Positions 33,373 to 42,363 of a DNA stretch of 64,000 nt are shown piece by piece; position 1 is the stretch's first letter, and each line of letters opens with the position of its first letter. Origin of the DNA: Haloprofundus marisrubri. GTDB taxonomy: Archaea > Halobacteriota > Halobacteria > Halobacteriales > Haloferacaceae. The DNA lies in the NCBI RefSeq assembly GCF_001469955.1, contig NZ_LOPU01000018.1:837871-901870 (forward strand), written 5' to 3'. Below the pieces are notes generated by a model that was not told the DNA's origin, made no database searches, and saw only the letters and a program-made list of their open reading frames with translations. The position numbers and the translations under genes were made by a program.

Positions 33373-34056
33373 ATGCCGATGAAAGGTGGCGACGAGGAAC
33401 TCCGCGAGATTGACCGGTGGGACCACGGCGTCGGCTGGCTGGCCCACCCCGACGAGGAGATGCAGCGAGCGAGTCACGCGCTGGAACTCGACGGCGACGT
33501 TTGGGTCGTCGACCCTGTCGACGCCGACGGCGTCGACGACCTACTCGCCGAGTTTGGCGACGTCGTCGGCGTCGTCGTCGGCCTCGACCGTCACAAACGC
33601 GACGCCGCAGCGCTCGCGCGACGACACGATGCCACGGTGTACGTCCCCGACTGGATGACCGGCGTCGCAAAGAAACTCAACGCCGACGTGGAGCGGTTCG
33701 GGCGCGAACTCGGGGATACTGGGGTCCGAGCGCTCACCATCCGGGACTCGACAGTGCCGCCGTGGCAGGAAGTCGGCCTCTACGACGAGAACCGCGGCAC
33801 ACTGGTCGTTCCCGAGGCAGTCGGGACGGCCGCGTACTTCCTCGCCGACGATGAACGACTCGGCGTCCACCCGATGATTCGTCTGTTCCCGCCGACACGC
33901 GCGCTGTCGGGTCTCGAACCCGAACGGATTCTCGTCGGCCACGGGGAGGGTGTCCACGAGAACGCCAGCGAAGCGCTCGCAGACGCGCTGGAGCACTCAC
34001 GGAAGCGGACGCCGTCGCTGTACGGCAAGACGCTGAAGATGATGGTCTCGGGGTAG
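33373..34056 (+). CDS. Metallo-beta-lactamase-like protein without the metal site
   Basis: 227 residues. The order of strands resembles a short metallo-beta-lactamase fold, ending with the usual ERILVGHGEGVH strand, but the zinc motif HxHxDH is replaced by LDRHKRDAAALARRH, so both first histidines are missing. The final G-H-G is kept. The protein is soluble and acidic. Methionines 1 and 3 are both possible starts. Haloarchaea often carry such degenerate homologues; a binding rather than hydrolytic role is inferred. Confidence 0.65.
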   Translation: MPMKGGDEELREIDRWDHGVGWLAHPDEEMQRASHALELDGDVWVVDPVDADGVDDLLAEFGDVVGVVVGLDRHKRDAAALARRHDATVYVPDWMTGVAKKLNADVERFGRELGDTGVRALTIRDSTVPPWQEVGLYDENRGTLVVPEAVGTAAYFLADDERLGVHPMIRLFPPTRALSGLEPERILVGHGEGVHENASEALADALEHSRKRTPSLYGKTLKMMVSG

Positions 34057-34099
34057 TTCGGCGCAAGTCGACCCCCCGATTCACGCCGAGTCAACGAGG

Positions 34100-34106
34100 T
34101 TATATC
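34100..34106 (+). promoter_or_regulatory. TATA box of the GTG-start gene at 34129
   Basis: TTATATC is centred 26 bases before the GTG at 34129, which predicts a leaderless message and decides that non-ATG start. Confidence 0.55.
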
Positions 34107-34128
34107 ACCGCACCCGGAACGCCCGCGC

Positions 34129-34542
34129 GTGGTCTACGTAACCCGCGGATTGGTCGACGTGCTCTTGGACCTCGCCGAGGACGCCGAACCCGAACGGACG
34201 AACGTCGTGCTGTCGACGACGCCCGCCGGGGAGTTCGACGCGGACCTCGACATCGGGGCCGAGACGCCGGTGTTGACACATTTCTACCTCCCTGACGCCG
34301 GACGCGCGGTCAACGCCATCTTCGGCGTCGACTTAGCGACGCCCGCCGGCCGGGGCCGAGCACGCTTCGTCAGCCATCCGCAGGGAAAACTCGAAGTGAC
34401 GAAACGCGACGACCTCGCGGGCGTCGTCCTCGTCGCCATCCCGCCGTGGGAAGACCGTTCGCTCGCGGCGTTCGACCGGGCGGGAACACGGCTCGAACTG
34501 ACGATTCTCGACGCCGAACCGCCTCAAGAGTCGTTCACGTGA
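34129..34542 (+). CDS. Conserved haloarchaeal protein, possibly degenerate JAB/MPN fold
   Basis: 137 residues starting with GTG. Features are an N-terminal helix (GLVDVLLDLAEDA), the strand PVLTHFYLPDAG, and RFVSHPQGKLEV followed by VVLVAIPPWEDRSLAAFD. The S-H-P element and the order of strands recall JAB/MPN metalloprotease-like proteins (RPN11 type), but the full HxH-D zinc motif is not present. I do not recognise a function. It stands alone between the MBL-like gene and a convergent ribbon-helix-helix gene. Confidence 0.6.
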   Translation: MVYVTRGLVDVLLDLAEDAEPERTNVVLSTTPAGEFDADLDIGAETPVLTHFYLPDAGRAVNAIFGVDLATPAGRGRARFVSHPQGKLEVTKRDDLAGVVLVAIPPWEDRSLAAFDRAGTRLELTILDAEPPQESFT

Positions 34543-34590
34543 GACCGGGACAGTGGCCGGGTGTCGGTTGTCCCGTCGCCTCGTCGTCTC

Positions 34591-34800
34591 TTACTTCAGG
34601 TAACCGAGGTCGGTCAACTGGTCGGCTATCTCTTCGAACTCCGCTTCGGTGAGTTGGCCTTGTCGCTGGTGTTGGATGACGATGCTCCGAAGCAGGAAGC
34701 GAACGAGGTCACTCGTGCTGGAGAAACTCGTCCCTTCGATGGTGTCGTCGACGCGTTCGGCGAGTTCCTTCGGGATGGAGACGGTCGTGTACTCCGTCAT
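34591..34800 (-). CDS. Ribbon-helix-helix (CopG-like) regulator
   Basis: 69 residues. TEYTTVSIPKELAERVDDTI is the ribbon and first helix, SSTSDLVRFLLRS the second helix, then a C-terminal helix ending LTDLGYLK. A dimer would bind DNA by the paired beta strands. Target genes are unknown; no toxin is adjacent. The start at 34800 fits the family; the longer open frame is not supported. Its end resembles the C-termini of the phosphatase-like proteins further on, probably by chance. Confidence 0.78.
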   Translation of the reverse strand: MTEYTTVSIPKELAERVDDTIEGTSFSSTSDLVRFLLRSIVIQHQRQGQLTEAEFEEIADQLTDLGYLK

Positions 34801-34897
34801 ACCACTCACGAGGAACGGCGCTCGGATAAAGACGCTGACTGGCGGGAGCTGTCTCGTCGCCGTGGGGGTTTTGTCCTTCGAGTCCCAACACCGGTTC

Positions 34898-35224
34898 ATG
34901 GCAGCGCGGCCCCCACAGCGCGATAACTCCGAACCCGACCAAATCGAGTTCGGCATCGCCGCTCTCGACGCGCGACTGTCGGACGCCGGGGTACAGTTCC
35001 CGGCGACGAGCGACGAACTCGTCGCCGAGATACACGCCACCGAGATTCCGTGTGACGCCTCGGGGAGCACCTTGGACCTCTCGGAGGCGCTGGACCGCAT
35101 TCACCAAGAGCGGTTCGAGAACAAAACGGAGTTGCTCGACAAACTTCACCCTGTCTTCGAGGAGGAACGAGCGGCCGTCAGCAAGAGCGTGTTCGGCCGC
35201 CTCCGCGCACTGATACCGTTCTAA
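34898..35224 (+). CDS. DUF5789 family protein
   Basis: 108 residues, starting MAARPPQRDNSEPDQIEFG, the way haloarchaeal DUF5789 proteins start. LDARLSDAGVQFPATSDELV and the RFENKTELLDKLHPVFEEER helix are family features. It is soluble and has no catalytic motif. The start 34898 is taken rather than the beginning of the longer frame, which crosses the divergent regulator gene. Confidence 0.78.
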   Translation: MAARPPQRDNSEPDQIEFGIAALDARLSDAGVQFPATSDELVAEIHATEIPCDASGSTLDLSEALDRIHQERFENKTELLDKLHPVFEEERAAVSKSVFGRLRALIPF

Positions 35225-35305
35225 TCGGGCAGTCTCGTCTCTTCTCTCGCTCGCTGACGGAGAGCGAGACGACCGTACGGTCCGCAGTGGACGAACGGCG
35301 GCCGA

Positions 35306-36262
35306 CTACTGCTTCTGTCTCGGTTTCCGTTTCGGTGCCGACCCCTCGGTTCGTTCGTCGAGGTCCTCGATTCGCCGCAGTTGCTCGCGGTGGAACGTGA
35401 GAATCATATCCGCCAACACGCCGAAGATGAGCAGTTGGACGCCGAAGAGGATGCCCGCGGCCGCGCCGAGGGCGATGACTTCGTGGGAGACCCGCGGCGG
35501 GACGAACCACTCGTAGGCGACGTAGAACGCCATGAGAACACCGGTGAGCGTCGAGAGCGTGCCGACGCTGCCGAAGTAAAAGAGGGGATTGTTCGTCTTT
35601 GCACGGCGATACAGTTCGAGGAAGATGATGCTGCCGTCGCGGAACGGACGGAGGTTCGTGTCCGACCCGTCCGGGCGAGGGTGGTAGGTGACGGGGACGA
35701 CGGTCGTCGGAATCTTTCGCTTCGCGCACTCGACGGACATCTCCGTCTCGATGCCGAACCCGTCGGAGGTGAGGTCGAGTCGCTCGAACGACTCGCGGGT
35801 GAACGCGCGGTGGCCGCTGAGGATGTCCGCGAAGTTCTCGCCGTGGATGTACGCGAACGCGTTGTTGACGATTCGGTTTCCGACCTTGTTCAGCCCCGTC
35901 ATCGCGCCCGAGCGCATGTCGGCAAAGCGGTTGCCGACGACGTGTTCGTAGCCGTGGTCCAGCGGTTCGAGCATCGTGCCCGCGTCGCTCGGCGGGTTGG
36001 TGCCGTCGCCGTCGGCCATCAACACGTACGGCGCGTCGATGTACTCCATCGCCTCGCGGATGGCTTGTCCCTTGCCGGTCTCCGACTGCGTTTCGACGCG
36101 TGCGCCGTGCTGCCGGGCGATATCGCGCGTTCCGTCGGTCGAGTGACCGTCGATGACCAGAATGTCGGAAAAGCCCTGCGCGCGATAGCCGTCGACGACC
36201 TCGCCGATAGTCTCGGCCTCGTCGTACGTGGGGAGGAGCACACAGACGTCGGCGCGGTCCAT
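35306..36262 (-). CDS. aglJ: AglJ-type dolichyl phosphate glycosyltransferase
   Basis: 318 residues. A GT2 fold of about 220 residues (VLLPTYDEAETIGEVVDGY, IDGHSTDGT, the MADGDGTNPPSD metal site, NRFADMRSGAM) is followed by two membrane helices and a basic tail. In H. volcanii AglJ places the first hexose on dolichyl phosphate at the start of N-glycan assembly; the same position upstream of aglB supports that role. The start MDRADVCV at 36262 is preferred because a TATA box lies 24-33 bases upstream; an ATG at 36289 overlaps that TATA box. It is divergent from a second glycosyltransferase. Confidence 0.85.
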   Translation of the reverse strand: MDRADVCVLLPTYDEAETIGEVVDGYRAQGFSDILVIDGHSTDGTRDIARQHGARVETQSETGKGQAIREAMEYIDAPYVLMADGDGTNPPSDAGTMLEPLDHGYEHVVGNRFADMRSGAMTGLNKVGNRIVNNAFAYIHGENFADILSGHRAFTRESFERLDLTSDGFGIETEMSVECAKRKIPTTVVPVTYHPRPDGSDTNLRPFRDGSIIFLELYRRAKTNNPLFYFGSVGTLSTLTGVLMAFYVAYEWFVPPRVSHEVIALGAAAGILFGVQLLIFGVLADMILTFHREQLRRIEDLDERTEGSAPKRKPRQKQ

Positions 36263-36285
36263 TTCGAGATGAGTTGTCGAGGGGT

Positions 36286-36295
36286 GCATAAAAAC
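36286..36295 (-). promoter_or_regulatory. TATA box of aglJ
   Basis: GTTTTTATGC on the minus strand is centred about 29 bases before the ATG at 36262, so the upstream ATG at 36289, which overlaps it, is unlikely to be used. Confidence 0.5.
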
Positions 36296-36371
36296 GCTTC
36301 CTCCTGCTTCGAAGAGGAAACGAAAGCTCACATCGCGGGGGTTTTTGTCGTCGCGTCGGATACCGGCAGCT

Positions 36372-37514
36372 ATGAAGCGTCTCGCCCGGCTTGCCGGCCT
36401 ACTGTTCTTCCTCGCCGGTCTGCCGTACGCGCTGTTCTTGTCGCTTTTGGGCCTCCTCCGACCCGAGGGGTCGCCCGCCGACAAACGCCCCGCCGAACCG
36501 ACCGTCAGCATCGTCCTCCCTACCTACAACGAAGAGCGCATCGTCGAGAACAAACTCGACGATATCCTCGCGCTCGACTACCCGATGGAGAAACTCGAAG
36601 TCGTCGTCGTCGACTCCAGCGACGACGCCACGCCTGAACTCGTCGAGTCCTTTTTCGACGAGCGAGACGCGCCGACGCTGACGCTCCTGCGCGAAGACGA
36701 GCGCCGCGGACTCGCTATCGCGCTCAACGAGGCGTACGCCGCGGCGAAACACGACGTGGTTGTCAAAACCGACTGCGACTCGAAAATCGCCCCCGACGCG
36801 CTCCGCGAAGCGGTGGCGAACCTCGCCGACCCCGAGATACAGGGTGTCACCGGCCGCAACGTCGACGTGCTCGGCGGCAGCGAGACCGAGGAAGGATATC
36901 GGGACATCCAAGCGCGGATTCAAACGCTGGAGTCGCATCTCGACTCGACGCTCATCTTCCACGGGCCGTTTTCGGCGTTCGAGCGGGACGCCATCGTCCC
37001 CATCGACGAGGACTCCATCGCCGACGACACCGAACTGGCGATGAAGATTCGAAAGAACGGCGGCCGCGTCGTCTTCGACCCAGAAATACAGTACATGGAG
37101 GCGTCGCACTCGGCGTTCCGCAAGCGCCGAAAACAGAAGGACCGCCGCGCGATGGGCTTAATTCGCCTGCTCTCGCGCAACCGCGACGCGCTGTTCCGCC
37201 ACGGACTGTACGGCTGGGCCGTTCTCCCCTTCAACTGGTGTTTCATGGTGCTGTCGCCGTGGGCTATCGCAAGCGGCATCGTCCTCTCGACGCTCGCGCT
37301 GGCGCTGTTCGGCGGCCCGCTGGCGTTGGCGGTGCCGATTCTGCTTCTGACAGTCGTCGCCCTCGGGTCGACGGACCGACTCGGCCCCGCGCAGTCGGCG
37401 TACGCGCTGTTCGACACCCAGATTTCGCTGTGGTGGGCGAGCGTCCGCCTGCTGCAGGGCGAAGGCGGCCCCATCTGGGAAGTCGATGCGGAACTGCGCG
37501 AGCAGTACGAGTAA
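36372..37514 (+). CDS. Membrane glycosyltransferase, family GT2
   Basis: 380 residues. One N-terminal membrane helix (about 3-26) precedes a GT2 domain with VSIVLPTYNEERIVENKLDD, VVVVDSSDD, the TDCDS metal site and ADDTELAMKIRKNGGRVVF as acceptor and catalytic-base region; three or more membrane helices follow (about 275-345). The layout is that of processive or lipid-linked-sugar transferases. In this island it probably extends the AglJ-started glycan. Sugar and linkage are unknown. The start at 36372 opens on the helix; a T-rich TATA-like run is about 30 bases upstream. Confidence 0.82.
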   Translation: MKRLARLAGLLFFLAGLPYALFLSLLGLLRPEGSPADKRPAEPTVSIVLPTYNEERIVENKLDDILALDYPMEKLEVVVVDSSDDATPELVESFFDERDAPTLTLLREDERRGLAIALNEAYAAAKHDVVVKTDCDSKIAPDALREAVANLADPEIQGVTGRNVDVLGGSETEEGYRDIQARIQTLESHLDSTLIFHGPFSAFERDAIVPIDEDSIADDTELAMKIRKNGGRVVFDPEIQYMEASHSAFRKRRKQKDRRAMGLIRLLSRNRDALFRHGLYGWAVLPFNWCFMVLSPWAIASGIVLSTLALALFGGPLALAVPILLLTVVALGSTDRLGPAQSAYALFDTQISLWWASVRLLQGEGGPIWEVDAELREQYE

Positions 37515-37523
37515 TCGTCGACG

Positions 37524-38600
37524 ATGAAGATTCTCCAAGTCACCCACCGCTACCCGCCCAGAGCGGGCGGTGTCGAGACCCACGTCCGACGGGTGAGCGA
37601 GGAACTCGTCTCGCGCGGCCACGAGGTCACCGTCGTCACCGCCGACGCCGGGGCCGACGTGTCGCGCCGCGAGCGTCGAAACGGCGTTCGGATTCGACGA
37701 TGCCGCGGCGTCGCTCCCGGCGGCGCGTTCCACTTCGCGCCGGGCGTCGCGCGGGTCGTCCGCAACGCAGTCGCCGAAATCGACGTGGTTCACGCGCACA
37801 ACTACCACTCGTTTCCGCTCGCGCTGGCGGCACTCGGAGGCGGGTCGCGGCCGTTTGTCGCCACGCCGCACTACCACGGTTCCAGCGCCGACGACGTCCG
37901 CGACAAATTGCTCGAACTCTACCGACCGATTGGCGGTACGGCGCTCCGTCGCGCCGACGAAGTCATCGCGGTGAGCGAGTGGGAGAAAGCGCAGTTGAAA
38001 TCCGACTTCGGCGTCGATGCGACGGTGATTCCGAACGGCCTCGACGTCGCACGCTTCGAGAACGCGACGCCCTGCGAACGCTCGCGGCCGTATCTGCTCA
38101 CGGTCGGCCGACTCGTCGAGTACAAAGGCGTCCAGCACGCGATTCGCGCACTGAGCGACCTCCCGGAGTACGACCTGCTCGTCGCCGGGAGCGGGTCGTA
38201 TCGTGAGGGGTTGGAAAGACTCGCCCGCGAAATCGGCGTCGTCGAACGCGTCGAGTTTCTCGGCTACGTCGACGACGACGAATTACCGAATCTCTACGCG
38301 GGCGCGGCGGCGTATCTCACGCTGTCGACGCACGAGGCGTACGGAATGACCGTTGCCGAGTCGCTGGCGGCGGGAACGCCCGCACTCGTCAGGGAAGCGG
38401 GAGCACTCGTCGACTGGGCCGACAGAGCCGACTGCCTCGGCGTTTCGGCTGTCGACTCGGGGACGGTAGCTGAGGCTGTCCGGCGCGTCGTCGAACTCGA
38501 CGCGCCCGCGACGCCGCTGCCGACGTGGACCGAGGTGGTCGACGCGCTCGAATCGAAGTACCGTGCGCTTTTGTCCTCCGACGCGGAGAGTCGGCCATGA
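37524..38600 (+). CDS. Glycosyltransferase, family GT4
   Basis: 358 residues with two Rossmann domains. MKILQVTHRYPPRAGGVETHV is the GT4 start, VIPNGLDVARFE the hinge, LLTVGRLVEYKGV the nucleotide-sugar side and STHEAYGMTVAESLAAGTPAL the E-x7-E motif. It is a retaining, cytoplasmic, membrane-associated enzyme. It starts 9 bases after the GT2 gene and overlaps the next phosphatase-like gene by 4 bases, so glycan extension and modification seem to be coupled. Donor sugar unknown. Confidence 0.88.
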   Translation: MKILQVTHRYPPRAGGVETHVRRVSEELVSRGHEVTVVTADAGADVSRRERRNGVRIRRCRGVAPGGAFHFAPGVARVVRNAVAEIDVVHAHNYHSFPLALAALGGGSRPFVATPHYHGSSADDVRDKLLELYRPIGGTALRRADEVIAVSEWEKAQLKSDFGVDATVIPNGLDVARFENATPCERSRPYLLTVGRLVEYKGVQHAIRALSDLPEYDLLVAGSGSYREGLERLAREIGVVERVEFLGYVDDDELPNLYAGAAAYLTLSTHEAYGMTVAESLAAGTPALVREAGALVDWADRADCLGVSAVDSGTVAEAVRRVVELDAPATPLPTWTEVVDALESKYRALLSSDAESRP

Positions 38601-39988
38601 ACGTCCTCCTCGTCACCGTCGACTCGCTGCGCGCCGACCGGGTGGACGACCGGGTGATGCCCTTCGCCCGGTCGTTCGCCGACGGCGCACTGGAGTTCAC
38701 CGACTGCGTCGCCAACGGTCCGTCGACGCCCGCGTCGTTCCCGGCGATTCACGCCAGTCGTCACTTCGCCAGCATCGAAGGGCTGGGAATCCCCGACGCC
38801 GACAGCGAGAGCGGAAGCGGCGTGGTGACGCTCGCCGAGCAGTTCCGCGAAAACGGCTACGCCACCGCGGGCTTCACGGACAACCACTTCGCCAGCGGGA
38901 GTTACCACTACGACCGCGGCTTCGACCTGATGCACGACGCCAGCGGGTCCGCCGAAGCGGGAAAACTGAAACAGTTCGTCCAGTCGAATCTCGACAAGAG
39001 CGGCCCCCTCTTTCGTACTATCGAGCGCGTCTACAACCGCGTCGACGCGGCGGTGGCGACGGCCTCTGCTGGTGATGCCAGCGAGTACGAGCGCGCCGAG
39101 TCGCTCAATCAGCGGTTCCTCGACTGGGTCGACACCGTCCCGGAGAAACAGCCGTGGTTCGCGTGGCTCCATTACATGGACGTCCACCACCCCTACGAAG
39201 CGCCCGAGGCGTACCAGAGACAGTTCCTCGACACTCCCTTGAGCGTCGCCGACTGTCGCCGCCTCTCGCGGAAAGGGACTCACCATCCCGACGAGATGAC
39301 CGACGAGGAGTGGGAGACGATTCGCCGCCTCTACGACGCCGAGTGTGCCTACACCGACGACCAGTTCGAGGCGCTCGTCGGGGCGTTGGAGAATCGGGAG
39401 ATGCGTGACGAGACGGCCGTCTGTCTCACCGCCGACCACGGCGAACTCGTCGGCGAACACAATCACGCCGGTCACCCGCCGGAGTTCTGGGAGGGCGTCG
39501 TCCACGTGCCGTTCGTCCTCGACGGAGTCGGTGACGAGGAAACGGACGGGAAAACCGTCGATGGCCAAATACGCCTGCTCGACACCGCGCCGACGCTCGC
39601 CGACGCGGTGGGCGTCGACTCGCCATCTGCGTGGCAGGGCGAGTCGGCGCTCGAACTCGCTCGCGGCGAAATCGACGCCCGTGAGTACGCCTTCGGCGAC
39701 GTTGGCCGACAGGTCGATTACGGACGCTGTTACGCCCGCCGCGCCGACGGCTGGAAACTGCTGCGCCACGCCGACGACGGCGAGTTCTGCTTCCAGATTC
39801 GGGAGACGCCCGAGGAGCGTCCCGAGGACGACCGCAGAGAGTCGAACCCCGACGAGTACGAATCACTGAGCGCGGCGCTCGACGAGCATCGAGACGAGAT
39901 GCGTCGACTCCGCAGCGGCGACGTCGCCGTCGACGAAGACGACGAGATGGTCGAACAACACCTGCGGGATTTGGGGTATATGGAATGA
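38597..39988 (+). CDS. Sulfatase-like protein 1 (alkaline phosphatase superfamily)
   Basis: 463 residues with no signal peptide: it opens directly with the first metal strand MNVLLVTVDSLRADRV. The putative nucleophile is in NGPSTPASFPAIHAS, a Ser or Thr, with no Cys-x-Pro-x-Arg of formylglycine sulfatases. LTADHGELVGEHNHAGHP is the second metal motif. The end is LRDLGYME. It overlaps the GT4 gene and the next gene by 4 bases each (ATGA), so it is translated with them. A phospho- or sulfo-group transferase or hydrolase acting on glycan intermediates at the inner membrane face is inferred. Confidence 0.8.
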   Translation: MNVLLVTVDSLRADRVDDRVMPFARSFADGALEFTDCVANGPSTPASFPAIHASRHFASIEGLGIPDADSESGSGVVTLAEQFRENGYATAGFTDNHFASGSYHYDRGFDLMHDASGSAEAGKLKQFVQSNLDKSGPLFRTIERVYNRVDAAVATASAGDASEYERAESLNQRFLDWVDTVPEKQPWFAWLHYMDVHHPYEAPEAYQRQFLDTPLSVADCRRLSRKGTHHPDEMTDEEWETIRRLYDAECAYTDDQFEALVGALENREMRDETAVCLTADHGELVGEHNHAGHPPEFWEGVVHVPFVLDGVGDEETDGKTVDGQIRLLDTAPTLADAVGVDSPSAWQGESALELARGEIDAREYAFGDVGRQVDYGRCYARRADGWKLLRHADDGEFCFQIRETPEERPEDDRRESNPDEYESLSAALDEHRDEMRRLRSGDVAVDEDDEMVEQHLRDLGYME

Positions 39989-40902
39989 CGCTGGGCGACT
40001 GGGTCTCCGACACGAGGAATCGAATCAGAGACGACGGCGTCGTCGGCCTCCGCGAGAGCGGGTACGAACTGTATCTCGGCGGCCTGCGCCGAATCAACGA
40101 GTTCTACCCCGAAGGAACGAACGTGTACGACCGCGAGTGGGACGCACTGATTCTGCTCGACGCCTGTCGCGTCGATTTGATGCGGGAAGTCGCCGACGAG
40201 TATCCGTTCTTGAATCGGCCCGACGAACTCGTGTCGGTCGGTAGTTCCTCTATCGACTGGATGGAAGGGACGTTCACCGACGACCATCGAGACGAGATGC
40301 GCCGGACGGCGTACGTCACCGGCAACCCGTTCAGTCATCGCGTGCTCTCGGAGAGGGACCTGCTGCGCCTCGACGACGTGTGGCGCTACGCGTGGGACGA
40401 CGACGCCGGGACGATTCCGGCGCGACCCGTCACCGACCGCGCCATCGCGGCGGGCAGAGAGACCGACGCCGACCGACTCGTCGTCCACTACATGCAACCG
40501 CACTTTCCGTCGGTACCGGACCCCCTCGGCGGCGGGATGAACAGCGAGACGCTCGGTGAAGGCGCGGGCTGGGACTCGCCGTGGGACCGACTGCGACGCG
40601 GCGAACTCACCGAAAAACGGGTGTGGGAGAGCTACCGGGAGAATCTCCGCTACGTGCTGGACGACGTGTCACTGCTCCTCGAAAACCTCGACGCCGAACG
40701 CGTCGTCATCAGCGCCGACCACGGTAACGCGAAGGGCGAGTGGGGTGTCTACGGCCACCCGAAAGTTCCCATTCCGTCGGTTCGGCGGGTGCCGTGGTAC
40801 GAGACGACCGCCGAGGACGACGGGACACACGAACCCGAGACGGAGCGGAACGTCGAGCGCGGCGATATCGAGGAGAAGTTGGGCGCGTTGGGCTATCTGT
40901 GA
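39985..40902 (+). CDS. Short alkaline phosphatase-superfamily protein
   Basis: 305 residues. LILLDACRVDLM is the first metal strand and ISADHGNAKGEWGVYGHP the second; between them VSVGSSSIDWMEGTF is a candidate nucleophile region. It lacks much of the insertion seen in other members and ends LGALGYL. Haloarchaeal glycosylation islands often hold such short proteins, and their substrate is unknown. It overlaps the previous gene by 4 bases, and convergent transcription ends 27 bases before the next gene's stop. Confidence 0.72.
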   Translation: MTLGDWVSDTRNRIRDDGVVGLRESGYELYLGGLRRINEFYPEGTNVYDREWDALILLDACRVDLMREVADEYPFLNRPDELVSVGSSSIDWMEGTFTDDHRDEMRRTAYVTGNPFSHRVLSERDLLRLDDVWRYAWDDDAGTIPARPVTDRAIAAGRETDADRLVVHYMQPHFPSVPDPLGGGMNSETLGEGAGWDSPWDRLRRGELTEKRVWESYRENLRYVLDDVSLLLENLDAERVVISADHGNAKGEWGVYGHPKVPIPSVRRVPWYETTAEDDGTHEPETERNVERGDIEEKLGALGYL

Positions 40903-40929
40903 GCGCGGCGCACCGCCGTTTTGCGACCG

Positions 40930-42288
40930 TCAGTCGATGTAGCCGAGATTCGTGAGCCGTTCCTGTACGTCGCTCATGTCGTCGTCGCCCTTCTGTCCCG
41001 TGACGGTGACGCCTTCCCTGTCGGCGAGATGCGCGCGCAGTACGGCTTCGAGTTCCTCGGGGTGGTCGCCCCAGCGGTCCTCGCGTTCCAGCGGGTCCTC
41101 GGGGCGGAAGTAGGCGTGCCACCCGGTATCGGGATGATGCAGAACTTTCCACTCCTCGCCGACGGCCGCCGCGCGAGCGTCGCCCTCGCCCGCGAGATTC
41201 TCGACGACCACGGACTCCCTCGGTTCTCGTTCGTCGCCGAGCAGCGACGGGCGGTCCGCGAGGCGTTCGTCGCTGCCGGCGATGTCCAAAATCGTGCTGC
41301 CGAGGTCCAACAGCGTGTGCGGGCCTTCGACTCTCCCCGTCTCGCCGACGTTGCGCATCATCAGGGGAACGCGGGTGAGCGTGTCAAACATCCGCTGTGA
41401 GGAGTGGCCGTACTCGCCGTGTTCGCCGAGTTCGTCGCCGTGGTCGCTGTGGACGACCAGCGCCGCGTCGTCGTTGTCCGTCTCTTCTAAGAGACCGTCC
41501 AACTTCCGGAGGAACGCGTCGGCGTGACGAATCTCGTTGTCGTAGGCGTTGACGATGGCGGGGCGTCGGTCCCCGGTTCGCTCGGGGTAGCGGCGCATGA
41601 GGTAGTTCCAAGCGTGCGCGCCGCGGAAGCCGGGTTGTTCCCACTCGCGGTACTGGGGTGGTGCGCACCACGGGTGGTGCGTATCGACGAGCAGTACCCA
41701 CAGGAACCACGGTTCGGGTGCCTCCTCGACGAACTGCTGTACGTCGTCCCACATCCGCTCCCACTCGACGTACGACGGCGTCTTCAGCGCGATGTTGCGG
41801 CCGTGGATGACCGCGCCCGCGACGCCCATGCGACGCAGCGTCGGCAGGAGGCGCTCTTTTTTCACCCGGTTCCACCATCTCGCCGACTCGGAGTCGCCGT
41901 CGGATTCGGTGACGACGTTGTCTTTGTACACGTCCCACCCACGGTCCCAGCCGTAGAAGCGACTCATGAGCGCGTTCGAGTGGACCGCACCGGTGTGGTA
42001 GCCGGCGTCGGAGAGCGCTTCAGAGAGCAGGCGTCGGTCGGCGTTGGCCGCCTTCCAGTCGGCGGGTTCGATGGACTGCTGGGTCGCGTCGGCGTGCGCG
42101 CCGGTGAACGCGCCCGTGAAACTCGTGATGGTGCCGACGCCCGATACTTGTGCGTCTTCGAAAATCAACCCATTTTCGGCGACGCTCGACAGAAACGGGG
42201 CGGTCTCACGTTCGTAGCCGTGCGTCGATAGGTGGTCGGCGCGGACGCTGTCCCACGAGACGAGGAGGGTGTTCGGGCGGTCGGGCAT
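40930..42288 (-). CDS. Sulfatase-like protein 2
   Basis: 452 residues. NTLLVSWDSVRADHLSTHGY opens the fold without a signal peptide; SGVGTITSFTGAFTG holds the Thr/Ser nucleophile region, again without the sulfatase Cys; VHSDHGDELGEHGEYGHS is the metal motif; the end is LTNLGYID. The stretch HHPWCAPPQYREW may bind the substrate. It is on the opposite strand from sulfatase-like protein 1 and 75 bases downstream of the next phosphatase-like gene, so the two may be one unit. Confidence 0.8.
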   Translation of the reverse strand: MPDRPNTLLVSWDSVRADHLSTHGYERETAPFLSSVAENGLIFEDAQVSGVGTITSFTGAFTGAHADATQQSIEPADWKAANADRRLLSEALSDAGYHTGAVHSNALMSRFYGWDRGWDVYKDNVVTESDGDSESARWWNRVKKERLLPTLRRMGVAGAVIHGRNIALKTPSYVEWERMWDDVQQFVEEAPEPWFLWVLLVDTHHPWCAPPQYREWEQPGFRGAHAWNYLMRRYPERTGDRRPAIVNAYDNEIRHADAFLRKLDGLLEETDNDDAALVVHSDHGDELGEHGEYGHSSQRMFDTLTRVPLMMRNVGETGRVEGPHTLLDLGSTILDIAGSDERLADRPSLLGDEREPRESVVVENLAGEGDARAAAVGEEWKVLHHPDTGWHAYFRPEDPLEREDRWGDHPEELEAVLRAHLADREGVTVTGQKGDDDMSDVQERLTNLGYID

Positions 42289-42363
42289 ACCCGAAGGTCG
42301 TCGGCAGTTCGTTTGAATTTTGTGAGTTTTCGCAGAATCGCAGTCGAACGAGCGCTCTCGAAC

